Of a DNA stretch of 32,188 bases, positions 8,638 to 17,820 are shown piece after piece. The notes under the pieces were generated by a model. The model did no database searches. It had not been told where the DNA came from and saw only the letters and a list, made by a program, of their open reading frames with translations. This stretch comes from Parvibaculaceae bacterium (GTDB taxonomy: Bacteria > Pseudomonadota > Alphaproteobacteria > Parvibaculales > Parvibaculaceae). Made by a program: the position numbers and the translations under genes. Position 1 is the stretch's first letter. Every line of letters begins with the position of its first letter. The stretch lies in NCBI GenBank assembly GCA_029209985.1, contig JARGNZ010000003.1, positions 1 through 32,188 of the forward strand. The letters are read 5' to 3'.

Positions 8638-9558
8638 CTAAAGAGGCCCATGTGCCAAGCGCCGGCAAATTTCGTCCAGCTGTTCCAACGTAATATATGA
8701 AATAGTGACGTCGCCGCCCTCATCTCCATGATGATTAACCGAGACGGCCAAGCCCAAGGCATCTGAAATATTTTTCTCCAAGGCCCGGGTATCCGCATCT
8801 TTCATACCTGAGCTTGCCCCAGATTTAGATTTAGATTTGGAGGCGCTCTTAGGCTTAGGGTCCTTATCCGCACGAACCAGCGCTTCCGCCCCCCGAACAG
8901 AAATCCCCTCCGCAACAATTTTGCGCGCCAGGCTTTCGGCATCAGGATGGCCGATTAATGTACGGGCATGTCCCGCAGACAAATCACCCTCTCCAACCAA
9001 GGCCCGTACACTTTCAGGCAATCCCAACAAGCGCAGCAAGTTGGCAACATGGGAACGGCTTTTGCCAATAATTTTGGATAATTGGTCTTGCGTATAAGCA
9101 AATTGGTCAATCAACCGCTGATAACCCATCGCTTCTTCAACCGCATTCAAGTCGGCCCGTTGCACATTCTCAATAATGGCAATTTCCAAAGACTCATGAT
9201 CACTGAGTTCTTTGACAATGACAGGCACTTTATGTAATTGCGCTCGCTGGCTCGCCCGCCAGCGCCGTTCCCCGGCCACAATTTCATAAGATTCATCTTT
9301 TCCGGGGAGCGCGCGCACAACAATAGGCTGCAAAACACCTTTTTCACGGATGGAATCAGAGAGATTTACGAGATCTTCTTCCCGAAAAACCTGCCGAGGC
9401 TGAAACGGATTGGCACGCAGAAATTCAATTGGCACTTCCTTAATGCCCCGACGTCCTGCATCATCCGCATCACCGAGTTCAAAGGCCGCATCATCTCCGA
9501 TGAGAGCCGCCAAACCTCTCCCTAAGCGTGATTTTCCTTGTCCATCTTCGGCGTTCAT
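8638..9558 (-). CDS. parB: Chromosome partitioning protein ParB
   Basis: This is a parS-binding CTPase that spreads as a sliding clamp and, with ParA, segregates the origin region. The ATG at 9558, with GGAGGG just upstream, gives 306 residues. A longer in-frame TTG at 9579 is unlikely. The N-terminus carries the ParA-stimulating basic RLGRGLAALIG stretch (about 11-21). The CTP-binding signatures are PFQPR (51-55), GERRWRA (96-102) and ENVQR (130-134). The helix-turn-helix is YTQDQLSKIIGKSRSHVANL (about 155-174). The C-terminus after a Ser/Lys-rich linker is the dimerisation domain. parA lies 263 bp upstream on the same strand, a gap unusually large for this pair, so parB may also have its own promoter. 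Two perfect parS sites lie 1.8 and 3.8 kb upstream. Confidence 0.97.
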   Translation of the reverse strand: MNAEDGQGKSRLGRGLAALIGDDAAFELGDADDAGRRGIKEVPIEFLRANPFQPRQVFREEDLVNLSDSIREKGVLQPIVVRALPGKDESYEIVAGERRWRASQRAQLHKVPVIVKELSDHESLEIAIIENVQRADLNAVEEAMGYQRLIDQFAYTQDQLSKIIGKSRSHVANLLRLLGLPESVRALVGEGDLSAGHARTLIGHPDAESLARKIVAEGISVRGAEALVRADKDPKPKSASKSKSKSGASSGMKDADTRALEKNISDALGLAVSVNHHGDEGGDVTISYITLEQLDEICRRLAHGPL

Positions 9559-9821
9559 AAGCCCTCCATTTCTTAACAAAACTGGTGCGCGGGCCGCGTT
9601 ATCACCAATTTATCCCCAATTAGTCCTACCCGGTAGTTCCACAGAGAAGTCCCCGTTTCTGCGGTTTTTCGCCCATATTTTTCAAAACTTGAGGCTGGTA
9701 TGGCTAAATGTTAATAATTTCAATAGGTTAAAGTGAAGTATTAAGAGTCCTAAGAGACTCGTTTAACGTGTACTCGAAATACATTGATTCCATTGCGTGT
9801 TATCCAATCTCAGCCGGAATC
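9559..9821 (-). promoter_or_regulatory. parA-parB intergenic region with GANTC inverted repeat
   Basis: This 263-bp AT-rich gap separates parA and parB. It contains GAGTC (9745-9749) and GACTC (9756-9760), forming an inverted repeat around six bases. Both are GANTC sites, the target of the cell-cycle methylase CcrM in alphaproteobacteria. TTAA words occur nearby at 9728 and 9741 but with a 9-base rather than 7-base gap, so they do not fit the CtrA consensus. A parB promoter here is an inference. Confidence 0.35.
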
Positions 9822-10700
9822 TTACGCAGCGGGTTTTTGGGCTAACATTTTCTCACGCGCAATCAGTTCCGCAGCCAATCTTAGATAGGCCTGACTACCA
9901 GTACATTTAAGGTCATATACAATCGCCGGCTTGCCGTAAGACGGCGCTTCAGAAATACGTACATTTCTTGGGATCACGGTACGGTAAACCTTGTCACCAA
10001 GATACGACCGCACGTCATCTTCCACCTGCGTAGAGAGATTATTGCGTTTGTCATACATGGTAAGCACAATGCCTTGAATATCCAAATCTGGGTTCAGGCT
10101 TGTTTTTACCCGCTCAACAGTCCGCAACAATTGGCTCAACCCTTCAAGCGCAAAAAACTCGCATTGCAAGGGCACCAAAATAGAATCTGCAGCAGTCATA
10201 GCGTTAATCGTCAAAAGATTGAGCGAAGGCGGGCAATCAATCAGGACATAAGAGTAAGGCCGTTGACTCACCGCCGCATCACGCCCTTCCCGCGCATGCC
10301 CAGATAATGGCATCCGGTGCAACGCATCCCGCAACCGATGGGAGCGCCGCGACACACTGCTCAATTCCAATTCAGCGCCCAACAAATCCATTGTAGAAGG
10401 AATGAGGTCTAGGCCCGGAACCTGTGTCGGCACAATTGCATCTTCAGCCAATCGGGTCCCAATAAGCACATCATACGCAGAAACCGACCGCTCGCTACGC
10501 TCAACACCAAACCCAGTGCTCGCATTTCCTTGAGGGTCCAAATCAATAACAAGAACACGCTCTCCGACCGCTGCCAGAGCTGTACCCAAGTTAATTGCCG
10601 TTGTCGTTTTACCAACACCGCCCTTCTGATTGGCCAGAACTAGAATGCGAGGCTCAACAGCACCGGCTTCTACAGATTGGTTTTCAGTCGTATTAGACAT
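9822..10700 (-). CDS. parA: Chromosome partitioning ATPase ParA
   Basis: This is a deviant-Walker ATPase that forms a nucleoid-bound gradient and moves ParB-parS complexes. The deviant Walker A motif KGGVGKTT is at about residues 26-33 in a 292-residue product. LVIDLDPQGNASTG is the A' region and YVLIDCPPSLNLLT is Walker B. The C-terminal SEAPSYGKP is typical of chromosomal ParA. I placed the start at ATG 10700 because AAGGTGG lies seven bases upstream. An in-frame ATG at 10754 would add 18 residues and overlap rsmG by 14 bp. It follows rsmG closely, in the conserved order mnmE-mnmG-rsmG-parA-parB. Start choice is the only real uncertainty. Confidence 0.97.
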   Translation of the reverse strand: MSNTTENQSVEAGAVEPRILVLANQKGGVGKTTTAINLGTALAAVGERVLVIDLDPQGNASTGFGVERSERSVSAYDVLIGTRLAEDAIVPTQVPGLDLIPSTMDLLGAELELSSVSRRSHRLRDALHRMPLSGHAREGRDAAVSQRPYSYVLIDCPPSLNLLTINAMTAADSILVPLQCEFFALEGLSQLLRTVERVKTSLNPDLDIQGIVLTMYDKRNNLSTQVEDDVRSYLGDKVYRTVIPRNVRISEAPSYGKPAIVYDLKCTGSQAYLRLAAELIAREKMLAQKPAA

Positions 10701-10740
10701 ATTCTGGCCACCTTGCTGGGACGCATCCCTAGAGGGAAAA

Positions 10741-11379
10741 TCAGGACTCGACATGACCAAGGCCTGTCACCTGAAGAACAACCCCAGTCTCACTAGACTG
10801 GCTTTGCTCCATTTCACTATCGAATTTCCAATATTTACGCGCCTGGGTCAATTCATCTGTGGCCCCTTCACCCTTTAAATAGAGGCCAACGGTGTTTTCT
10901 TTCCAAAATGGCGCTGAAAGGCCAAGAAGTTTAGGAAGCGGCGCCAAAGCTCGGGCCGTTACAACATCAGCCTTCAGGTCTGTCAGTTGCTCAATGCGAA
11001 CGGAATGAACCGTTGGCTTAACCCCCGCAGCACGGCACGCTTCTCGGACAAAAGTGCACTTCCGTTGATCGCTATCTACCAGATGAACATCCATATCTGG
11101 ACGTTTTTCTGCCAACAAAATGGCCAATATCGCACCGGGAAATCCCCCGCCACTTCCAAGGTCTACAAGGGTTTGAGCCTCATCGGGAATTTTACCCATA
11201 AGCTGAGCGCTATCCAAAAAATGGCGCTGCCAAAGGTCCTCTAAAGTCCCTTTTGACACCAAATTGATCGCCTTTTGCCACTTAATGAGAACAGACTCGT
11301 ATAACGAGAGTCGGGCAACTGTTTCACGTGAAACATTCGCGAACCGGAAAAAGGATTCCGCATCAATGACTTGCGGCAT
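10741..11379 (-). CDS. rsmG: 16S rRNA (guanine-N7) methyltransferase RsmG
   Basis: RsmG methylates G527 (E. coli numbering) of 16S rRNA using S-adenosylmethionine; its loss gives low-level streptomycin resistance in several bacteria. The product is 212 residues with the SAM-binding LVDLGSGGGFPG at about 71-82 and the acidic VHLVDSDQRKCTFVRE segment. The ATG at 11379 has AAGGAA eight bases upstream. Codons 15-20 (NVSRET) are written by a perfect 16-bp parS site, so the gene carries a centromere in its coding sequence. It follows mnmG by 39 bp and precedes parA. Confidence 0.96.
   Translation of the reverse strand: MPQVIDAESFFRFANVSRETVARLSLYESVLIKWQKAINLVSKGTLEDLWQRHFLDSAQLMGKIPDEAQTLVDLGSGGGFPGAILAILLAEKRPDMDVHLVDSDQRKCTFVREACRAAGVKPTVHSVRIEQLTDLKADVVTARALAPLPKLLGLSAPFWKENTVGLYLKGEGATDELTQARKYWKFDSEMEQSQSSETGVVLQVTGLGHVES
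11320..11335. promoter_or_regulatory. parS: parS site 1 (perfect), inside rsmG
   Basis: TGTTTCACGTGAAACA is an exact match to the 16-bp palindromic ParB-binding consensus. It lies within the rsmG reading frame and encodes NVSRET on the minus strand. It is about 12 kb from the presumed oriC. Confidence 0.95.
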
Positions 11380-11418
11380 GATTGGTATTCCTTAGCACTA
11401 CGAAAAGAAGATAGGAAA

Positions 11419-13284
11419 TCAGCCGGTTTTTGCCCGGCGTGTCCGCTTAATATATAAGAGTAATACCGTTAAAGAGGCCGGAGTAATACCCTCTAAACGA
11501 GAAGCTTGCCCTAAAGAGGAAGGCTTTGCCCGCTCCAGTTTAGATTTGACCTCATTAGAAAGGCCCGCCACCAAATTATAGTCAAAGTCTGGCGGAATAC
11601 GTAAATTTTCATCCCGGCGAAAAGCCTTAATATCAGCTTCTTGCCGATCCAAATAGCCAGCATACTGGGCATCAATCTCAACTTGTCCTAAGATTTTGGG
11701 GTCCAGCGTGTTCAAATCCGGCCAAATCTCTTGAATTTTGGCCAAAGGCACCGTTGGATATGCCATCAGATCAAAAGCACTGCGTCGCACCCCATCCTGA
11801 TTAATTTTCAGACCGGATTTAGACAAAGCCGCCGGCGTCATCACCAAACTTTCAGTCAATTCACGGGCTGACGCAAGCAAAGTCATTTTTTCATCAAACA
11901 AATGACCACGCTTAGAGCCAACAAGACCAACAGCAACACCCAAATTGGTCAATCGCTGATCTGCATTGTCCGCACGAAGGGTCAAGCGATATTCAGCCCG
12001 TGAGGTAAACATCCGGTAAGGCTCAGAAACACCCTTGGTAATCAAATCATCGATCATCACACCCAAATAGGATGATGCACGATCAAAAATCACATCATCG
12101 CTACCCGAAACAGATCGAGCCGCATTCAACCCCGCGACCAGTCCCTGCCCGGCAGCCTCTTCATAGCCTGTCGTGCCGTTAATTTGACCTGCTAAATAAA
12201 GACCTGGTTGTGTCTTGGTCTCCAAAGTCGCCAACAGCTCTCGAGGGTCAATATAATCGTATTCAATTGCATAGCCCGGCTGAAGAATGGAAACCTTTTC
12301 CAATCCGGGAATGGAGCGTACAAATTGCTCCTGAACACCTTCCGGCAAGGCTGTAGAAATACCATTTGGATAAACAGTATCGTCATCTAAGCCTTCAGGC
12401 TCCAAAAAGATCTGATGCGTATCCCGCTGGGCAAAGCGAACCACTTTATCTTCAATCGATGGGCAATAGCGCGGCCCCAAACCTTCAATCATCCCTCCAT
12501 ACACCGGGGAATCTTTAAGATTCTCTCGGATAATGTCATGAGTGGTCGAAAGCGTACGCGTAATATGGCAATCAATCTGAGGCGTTGTGATTTTATCCGT
12601 CAAAAACGAGAAGGGAACCGGTGGGTTATCTCCCGGTTGCCGCTCTAATGACGCCCAATCAATGGTTTTGCCATCAAGACGAGGCGGCGTCCCTGTTTTC
12701 AAACGCCCCAATTTAATACCCAATCCATAGAGGCGGTCAGAAAGACCAAGAGCTGGCGCATCTCCTACACGACCGGCCGGAGTGCGTTTATGACCAATAT
12801 GGATCATCCCCCGCAAAAACGTGCCCGTGGTAAGAACTACTTTAGGGGCAAAATAAGACGTACCATCCCCCGCAACAACACCCTTCAAAACCCCATCTTC
12901 AACAATAAGGTCTTCAGCACCCCCCGCGATCACATCTAAGTTTTCGTGGTTGAGGATCTCAGCCTGCATCGCATTTCGATATAGTTTTCGATCACTTTGA
13001 GCGCGCGGCCCTTGAACAGCCGCTCCCTTACGTCGATTGAGCAGACGAAACTGAATACCTGCCGCATCAGCAACCCGCCCCATCAAACCGTCAAGCGCAT
13101 CAATCTCTCGAACTAAATGCCCCTTCCCCAATCCACCAATTGCCGGATTGCAGGACATTTCACCAATGGTTTCAATTTTGTGGGTCAGAAGAAGGGTTCG
13201 CGCACCCACACGGGCGGCTGCACTAGCCGCCTCGCAGCCCGCGTGTCCGCCACCAATAACAATGACATCAAAGCGATGGGTCAT
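11419..13284 (-). CDS. mnmG: tRNA uridine-5-carboxymethylaminomethyl modification enzyme MnmG
   Basis: MnmG is an FAD- and NADH-dependent partner of MnmE that installs the cmnm5 group on U34 of certain tRNAs. The product is 621 residues, the family's usual size. The dinucleotide-binding motif is [12 protein letters not shown] at the N-terminus. Also visible are [26 protein letters not shown] and the [15 protein letters not shown] and YCPSIEDK segments that hold conserved folate- and FAD-binding residues. The C-terminal helical domain ends [14 protein letters not shown]. Its start lies 71 bp after the mnmE stop, and the second parS site fills part of that gap. Confidence 0.98.
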   Translation of the reverse strand: MTHRFDVIVIGGGHAGCEAASAAARVGARTLLLTHKIETIGEMSCNPAIGGLGKGHLVREIDALDGLMGRVADAAGIQFRLLNRRKGAAVQGPRAQSDRKLYRNAMQAEILNHENLDVIAGGAEDLIVEDGVLKGVVAGDGTSYFAPKVVLTTGTFLRGMIHIGHKRTPAGRVGDAPALGLSDRLYGLGIKLGRLKTGTPPRLDGKTIDWASLERQPGDNPPVPFSFLTDKITTPQIDCHITRTLSTTHDIIRENLKDSPVYGGMIEGLGPRYCPSIEDKVVRFAQRDTHQIFLEPEGLDDDTVYPNGISTALPEGVQEQFVRSIPGLEKVSILQPGYAIEYDYIDPRELLATLETKTQPGLYLAGQINGTTGYEEAAGQGLVAGLNAARSVSGSDDVIFDRASSYLGVMIDDLITKGVSEPYRMFTSRAEYRLTLRADNADQRLTNLGVAVGLVGSKRGHLFDEKMTLLASARELTESLVMTPAALSKSGLKINQDGVRRSAFDLMAYPTVPLAKIQEIWPDLNTLDPKILGQVEIDAQYAGYLDRQEADIKAFRRDENLRIPPDFDYNLVAGLSNEVKSKLERAKPSSLGQASRLEGITPASLTVLLLYIKRTRRAKTG

Positions 13285-13339
13285 CGCATATTCCTTTCAA
13301 CAGGCCGGAGAGTATCCTCTCCTCACTATGGACTCGTTT

Positions 13340-13355
13340 TGTTTCACGTGAAACA
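13340..13355. promoter_or_regulatory. parS: parS site 2 (perfect), between mnmE and mnmG
   Basis: A second exact TGTTTCACGTGAAACA lies directly beside the mnmE stop codon (13356-13358) and 56 bp before the mnmG start. The two sites are 2.0 kb apart and flank mnmG, forming a small origin-proximal centromere. Confidence 0.95.
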
Positions 13356-14726
13356 TCACTTGCCAATACAAAAATCCCGAAACACAACATCAAGCAGTTC
13401 TTCAACGTCCACGCGCCCGCTCAATCGTCCTAAAGCCCTTAAAGCAAGCCGGATTTCCTCCGCCGCAAACACTTCATCTCCCTCAGCCTGAACAATCTCT
13501 ATGGCCTGTTCCAAATGCAACTGACAGGCAGAAAGCTCATCTCTATGGCGCTGCCGCGTAATCAATGCCGGTTCCCGCCCCTCAAATCTATCCTGTACCA
13601 ACCGCTCTAAGTCCGCCAAAAAGTCGTCAAGACCAAGGCCAGACTTAATAGAAATCCCACAAAATCCTTCCGGAACCGAATCTAGTGACTCTTTCCCTGC
13701 CCCCAAAAGGTCCACTTTATTCAGCAGAGGAAAATCAAACCTAGAAGACGCCTCCACCCCCGAAGTACTACCGGTAGAACCAGACATTAGGAATTCGTTA
13801 GCATCTTGATCGCCTCCAACAAGCAATATCGTCAGATCCGCAGAACCGGCCCGAGCTAAAGCCCGTTTAACCCCTTCACGCTCAACAAGGTTGTCGGTTT
13901 CCCGTAGACCCGCCGTATCCGCCAAAATCACTGGCATGCCCGCAAGGTCCAATCGCACCTCCACAATATCGCGTGTTGTCCCCGCTTCTGCTGAGACAAT
14001 TGCCACATCTCTGCGTGCCAGCCAATTCAACAAACTAGATTTACCGGCATTAGGAGGACCAATAATTGCAACATCGATCCCTTCCCTCACCCGTTCCCCA
14101 CGTATTCCATCAGCTAAAAGCGCATCAATCTCTTCAGACAACCCAACGATAAGAGGCAAAACCGAAAGCGAAAGCCCTTCAGGCACATCATCTTCATCGA
14201 CAAAATCAATGTCAGCTTCCACGTATGCAAGCACTTTAATCAGCCTCTCACGCCACTCCACGCATCGCGCCCCAAGCCCCCCAGACATTTGTTGTAACGC
14301 TTGGCGACGCTGAGCTTCCGTCTCTGCCTCAATCAAATCGCCAATGCCTTCGGCTTCCGTTAGGTCAAATTTTCCGTTCTCGACAGCCCGGCGCGTAAAC
14401 TCCCCTGCCTCCGCAGCCCGGCATCCATCCAGCCTTCCAAGCGCCGCCAAAACAGTCCCCACCACATTGGGACCCCCATGGATTTGAAACTCCGCACAAT
14501 CTTCCCCGGTAAAGCTCGCAGGTCCCACGAACCACAAAACCAAAGCTTGATCCAAAACCTCACCAGATTGCGGATCCCTCAAAACACGGAATAAAGCCTG
14601 CCGAGCAGCCTCAGGTTCACGCCCCGATAAAGCAATCACGGCCTCTTTTGCTAAAGGTCCAGAAACGCGAATAACAGCCACGCCAGCTTTTCCCCGTCCG
14701 CTTGAAAGTGCAAAAATTGTTTCCAT
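13356..14726 (-). CDS. mnmE: tRNA modification GTPase MnmE
   Basis: MnmE is a GTPase that works with MnmG on wobble-uridine modification. The ATG at 14726 begins METIFALSSGRGKAGVAVIR, the family's normal N-terminus, and yields 456 residues. A GTG 42 bases upstream would add a non-conserved lead. The N-terminal folate-binding domain holds GPASFTGEDCAEFQIHGG. The G domain has GPPNAGKSS (about 223-231), TTRD (about 250-253), DTAG (about 270-273) and NKVD (about 336-339). The C-terminal FCIGK motif, whose Cys is typical of MnmE, is intact. A divergent gene starts 125 bp upstream. Confidence 0.97.
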   Translation of the reverse strand: METIFALSSGRGKAGVAVIRVSGPLAKEAVIALSGREPEAARQALFRVLRDPQSGEVLDQALVLWFVGPASFTGEDCAEFQIHGGPNVVGTVLAALGRLDGCRAAEAGEFTRRAVENGKFDLTEAEGIGDLIEAETEAQRRQALQQMSGGLGARCVEWRERLIKVLAYVEADIDFVDEDDVPEGLSLSVLPLIVGLSEEIDALLADGIRGERVREGIDVAIIGPPNAGKSSLLNWLARRDVAIVSAEAGTTRDIVEVRLDLAGMPVILADTAGLRETDNLVEREGVKRALARAGSADLTILLVGGDQDANEFLMSGSTGSTSGVEASSRFDFPLLNKVDLLGAGKESLDSVPEGFCGISIKSGLGLDDFLADLERLVQDRFEGREPALITRQRHRDELSACQLHLEQAIEIVQAEGDEVFAAEEIRLALRALGRLSGRVDVEELLDVVFRDFCIGK

Positions 14727-14851
14727 ACCGAATCGACCACCAATCTGCCGCCAATCAACCGAGCCCACCCGATCGATTACTTTCCTTATTTTTTCAAACC
14801 TATAGGCTCACAATCCCATCCCCGCCTATCGGCCAGATCCATGGAAATACT
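14727..14851. promoter_or_regulatory. Divergent intergenic region mnmE / YyaL-type gene
   Basis: This 125-bp gap separates two divergent starts and should hold promoters for both the mnmE-parB cluster and the plus-strand metabolic genes. I could not place convincing -35/-10 pairs. Confidence 0.3.
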
Positions 14852-16930
14852 TTGCCAAATCAAAACAAAAATCACTTAGCAGAAGAAACCAGTCCTTACC
14901 TGCTTCAACATAAAGACAATCCCGTTCATTGGCGTCCATGGGGAGATAAAGCCCTAGACCTTGCCAAAACAACTGGCAAACCAATCTTACTGTCCGTCGG
15001 GTATGCCGCGTGCCATTGGTGCCATGTTATGGCCCACGAAAGTTTCGAAAATACTGAAACAGCCGCCTTGATGAATGAACACTTCATCAACATCAAAGTA
15101 GATCGAGAAGAACGCCCCGACATTGATGCCATCTATATGGAAGCGCTTCACCATCTTGGCCAACAAGGAGGATGGCCGCTGACCATGTTCCTAACGCCAA
15201 CCGGAGAGCCCTTTTGGGGAGGTACATATTTCCCTCCCGTCCCAAAATTTGGCCAGCCAAGTTTCTCAAATCTACTCGTTGAAATCGCGCGCATCTTTAA
15301 GGAGGAACCGGAAAAGGTCCAGACAAATCGACAGGCCCTGCTATCCGCACTGCGATCCGCGCCCATGAGTGACCCAAAAGCACCGCCAAGAGATATGGCC
15401 CTCACCGTTGCAGAACGGTTACTCCCTGCCTTAGACCCCGTAAATGGGGGCCTAAACGGCGCTCCCAAATTCCCTCAAACCGCCTTGCTCGAGTTGTTAT
15501 GGCGCCGCTATCTGGCCACAAATGACCCCAGCTACGCAGAACCAGTAGAAAAAGCTCTCAATCACATGAGTGAAGGCGGCATCTATGACCACCTAAGAGG
15601 AGGCTTTTCGCGCTATTCTGTCGATGCAGGTTGGCTCGTACCCCATTTTGAAAAAATGCTTTACGACAACGCCCTTCTCCTCTCTCTCATGACATTAGTC
15701 TGGCAACACACCAAAAACCCTCGTTACGCCGCCCGTATATCACAAACGATTGACTGGGTGTCCCGCGAAATGATCACCCACAACGGCGCATTTGCAGCCA
15801 GCTTAGACGCTGATTCAGAAGGGGTTGAAGGCAAGTTCTATGTCTGGTCAGCCCAAGAAATTCAATTAATTTTACAAGAGAACGCATCCCTATTTGGTGA
15901 CGCATATGACATCTCCACCTCAGGAAACTGGGAAGGCAACAACATCCTAAACCGCCTCGCCCATGCCGACGCCCCCTTCGATCAGCACCAAGATAACACC
16001 CTAGCGCCCCTGCGCGCCCGTCTCATGGCCGCCCAAGATGCCCGCATTCGCCCCGCCTGGGACGACAAAGTACTAACCGATTGGAACGGCCTTATGATCA
16101 AAGCTCTGGCAGAAGCAGGCCAAGCCTTCGATCGACAAGATTGGATAGACTTATCAAAAACCGCCTACCAAGCCATAATGCGCGACATGGTACACGACGG
16201 GCGTCTATGCCACGCTTGGCGCCAAGCAGCCGACACACCGGGACGCGCACAACACAAAGCCATGTCTGATGGACTGGCAAATATGATAGCCGCCGCCCTC
16301 ACCCTCTTTGAAATAGAAGCAGACCCCCAGTACCTAGAAAATGCCAAATCTTGGAGCGATGAACTCGACACTTATTATTGGGATCAGAAAAACAGCGGCT
16401 ATTTTTTCACTGCACAAGATGCCGAAGGTCTCATTCGGCGAACCCGAACCGCAAACGACGGGGCCACACCAGCCGCAAATGGCACCATGATCTCTAATTT
16501 AACCCGTCTATACGCCGCCACAGGCCATGAGCCTTATCGTCAAAACGCTGAAAAAATACTCCAAACATTTTCTGCAGATGCCATCAAAAATGCCTTTCCC
16601 CTTGGCACATACCTAACGGGTCTCGACACCCACTTAAATCTCACGCAATTCATCCTCATCCTTCCCGCTGACACACGTGAAACACAGGCGAGTTCACACA
16701 TAGGTAAAGCTTTCAAAAAAGAGATTTTTGCCCTTTCCTGCCCCACACGGTTTTTCATGACTACACGAACCTCTGAGCAATTGCCTCCCTCGCATCCAGC
16801 AGTTGGAAAAACTTGCATCAATGGTCAACCAACCCTCTACGTCTGTCGTGGGACACTCTGCTCAGCTCCCATCACCAAACCAGCTGAACTAAAGGCGACC
16901 CTCGCTCAATTTTCACCTGACGCTGCCTAA
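14852..16930 (+). CDS. DUF255 / YyaL-type thioredoxin-domain protein
   Basis: The product has 692 residues: an N-terminal thioredoxin-like domain followed by an (alpha/alpha)6 glycosidase-like domain. The family includes B. subtilis YyaL and mammalian SPATA20, and its biochemical role is unsettled. The motif CHWCHVMAHESFE (Cys54 to Cys57) is the family hallmark. The catalytic-looking HFEKMLYDNALL and LDADSEGVEGKFYVW segments also fit. I placed the start at TTG 14852, which gives MPNQNKNHLAEETSPYLLQ. The family normally begins a few residues before ETSPYLLQH, and no in-frame ATG lies near. GGAAA lies just upstream. The reading frame extends back to 14702 but would overlap mnmE and has no family match. 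It is followed by a dienelactone hydrolase-like gene. Confidence 0.9.
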   Translation: MPNQNKNHLAEETSPYLLQHKDNPVHWRPWGDKALDLAKTTGKPILLSVGYAACHWCHVMAHESFENTETAALMNEHFINIKVDREERPDIDAIYMEALHHLGQQGGWPLTMFLTPTGEPFWGGTYFPPVPKFGQPSFSNLLVEIARIFKEEPEKVQTNRQALLSALRSAPMSDPKAPPRDMALTVAERLLPALDPVNGGLNGAPKFPQTALLELLWRRYLATNDPSYAEPVEKALNHMSEGGIYDHLRGGFSRYSVDAGWLVPHFEKMLYDNALLLSLMTLVWQHTKNPRYAARISQTIDWVSREMITHNGAFAASLDADSEGVEGKFYVWSAQEIQLILQENASLFGDAYDISTSGNWEGNNILNRLAHADAPFDQHQDNTLAPLRARLMAAQDARIRPAWDDKVLTDWNGLMIKALAEAGQAFDRQDWIDLSKTAYQAIMRDMVHDGRLCHAWRQAADTPGRAQHKAMSDGLANMIAAALTLFEIEADPQYLENAKSWSDELDTYYWDQKNSGYFFTAQDAEGLIRRTRTANDGATPAANGTMISNLTRLYAATGHEPYRQNAEKILQTFSADAIKNAFPLGTYLTGLDTHLNLTQFILILPADTRETQASSHIGKAFKKEIFALSCPTRFFMTTRTSEQLPPSHPAVGKTCINGQPTLYVCRGTLCSAPITKPAELKATLAQFSPDAA

Positions 16931-16996
16931 GCCCCGCGATAGAGTGTCTCCAACATCAATAGGCTGCATCAATGCCAAACCCATTAGGAGAAAATT

Positions 16997-17695
16997 GTGA
17001 GCGGACAAATGATCCAAATTGAAGGCCCAGACGGTACATTCGACGGCTATCTTGCCCTCCCAGAAGGAGGCAAAGGACCTGGCATCGTCGTGATCCAAGA
17101 AATTTTTGGCATCAATAAAAACATGCGCGACATTGCCGACAACCTTGCCGCACAAGGCTACGTCGCACTCTGCCCAGATCTCTTTTGGCGTATTGAGCCC
17201 GGCGTTAATCTGACAGACCAAACAGAAGCAGAAATGGCGCGCGCCTTTGAACTTTTTGGTCTGTTCGATATGGAAACAGGCATTAAAGATGTTGCGACCA
17301 CAATCAGCCACCTACGCAAATCTGACGCCTGCACAGGCAAAGTAGGCTCCATTGGATATTGCCTCGGCGGCATGTTGGCCTACCTCACCGCCACCCGCAC
17401 TGACGTAGATGCCTCAGTCGGCTACTACGGCGTTAACATCCAAACCCTGCTATCAGAAGCAAGCAACATTACAAAACCACTTGCCCTTCACATCGCAGGC
17501 AATGATGAATTTGTCCCCGTTGAAGCCCAAGAACAAATCATCAGCGGACTGGCAGACAACCCCCACGTTGAGCTGTTCCAATATCCCGGTCGCGATCACG
17601 GCTTTGCAAGGTCCGCTGGCACTCATCACCATCCAGAGGATGCTGACACTGCCAATGCCCGCACCTTAGCTTTCTTCAAAAAACACTTGGGATAA
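16997..17695 (+). CDS. Dienelactone hydrolase family protein
   Basis: This is an alpha/beta hydrolase of 232 residues in the carboxymethylenebutenolidase family. A Cys-Asp-His triad is visible: Cys122 in GYCLGG, Asp170 in HIAGNDEFVP and His201 in GRDHGFAR. Glu35 in QEIFGIN corresponds to the Glu that steers the Cys in the family prototype. The GTG start at 16997 is chosen because TTAGGAG lies six bases upstream; an ATG at 17009 is less well placed. No other aromatic-degradation gene lies nearby, so true chlorocatechol-pathway activity is doubtful and a general hydrolase is more likely. A strong intrinsic terminator follows at once. Confidence 0.9.
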   Translation: MSGQMIQIEGPDGTFDGYLALPEGGKGPGIVVIQEIFGINKNMRDIADNLAAQGYVALCPDLFWRIEPGVNLTDQTEAEMARAFELFGLFDMETGIKDVATTISHLRKSDACTGKVGSIGYCLGGMLAYLTATRTDVDASVGYYGVNIQTLLSEASNITKPLALHIAGNDEFVPVEAQEQIISGLADNPHVELFQYPGRDHGFARSAGTHHHPEDADTANARTLAFFKKHLG

Positions 17696-17700
17696 CTTCT

Positions 17701-17734
17701 ATAGCCAAAGACATAAAAGTCTTTGGCTATTTTA
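17701..17734 (+). terminator. Rho-independent terminator
   Basis: ATAGCCAAAGAC, a six-base loop, then GTCTTTGGCTAT form a perfect 12-bp stem followed by TTT, five bases after the hydrolase stop. Confidence 0.85.
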
Positions 17735-17820
17735 ATTCGTACCCGAATTAATGCTCTAAACCCATTATAGGAACTGGGTATTATTCAATCCAATATTTGA
17801 AAAATAAGTTCGGAACCGAA
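17733..17820 (+). promoter_or_regulatory. Paired palindromes and promoter before the quinone oxidoreductase
   Basis: Two inverted repeats share the form TTCGnnnCCGAA: TTCGTACCCGAA (17736-17747, extended to TAATTCG-N4-CGAATTA at 17733-17750) and TTCGGAACCGAA (17809-17820). Their centres are 73 bp apart, about seven helical turns. The second fills the spacer between TTGAAA (17797-17802) and TCTATA (17821-17826), which resemble -35 and -10 elements with an 18-base gap. This is the layout of a paired operator on one promoter. The regulator is not in the window. Confidence 0.45.

Noticed and set aside
9728-9744. CtrA-like TTAA pair before parB
   Set aside because: The spacing is nine bases rather than the seven of the CtrA consensus.
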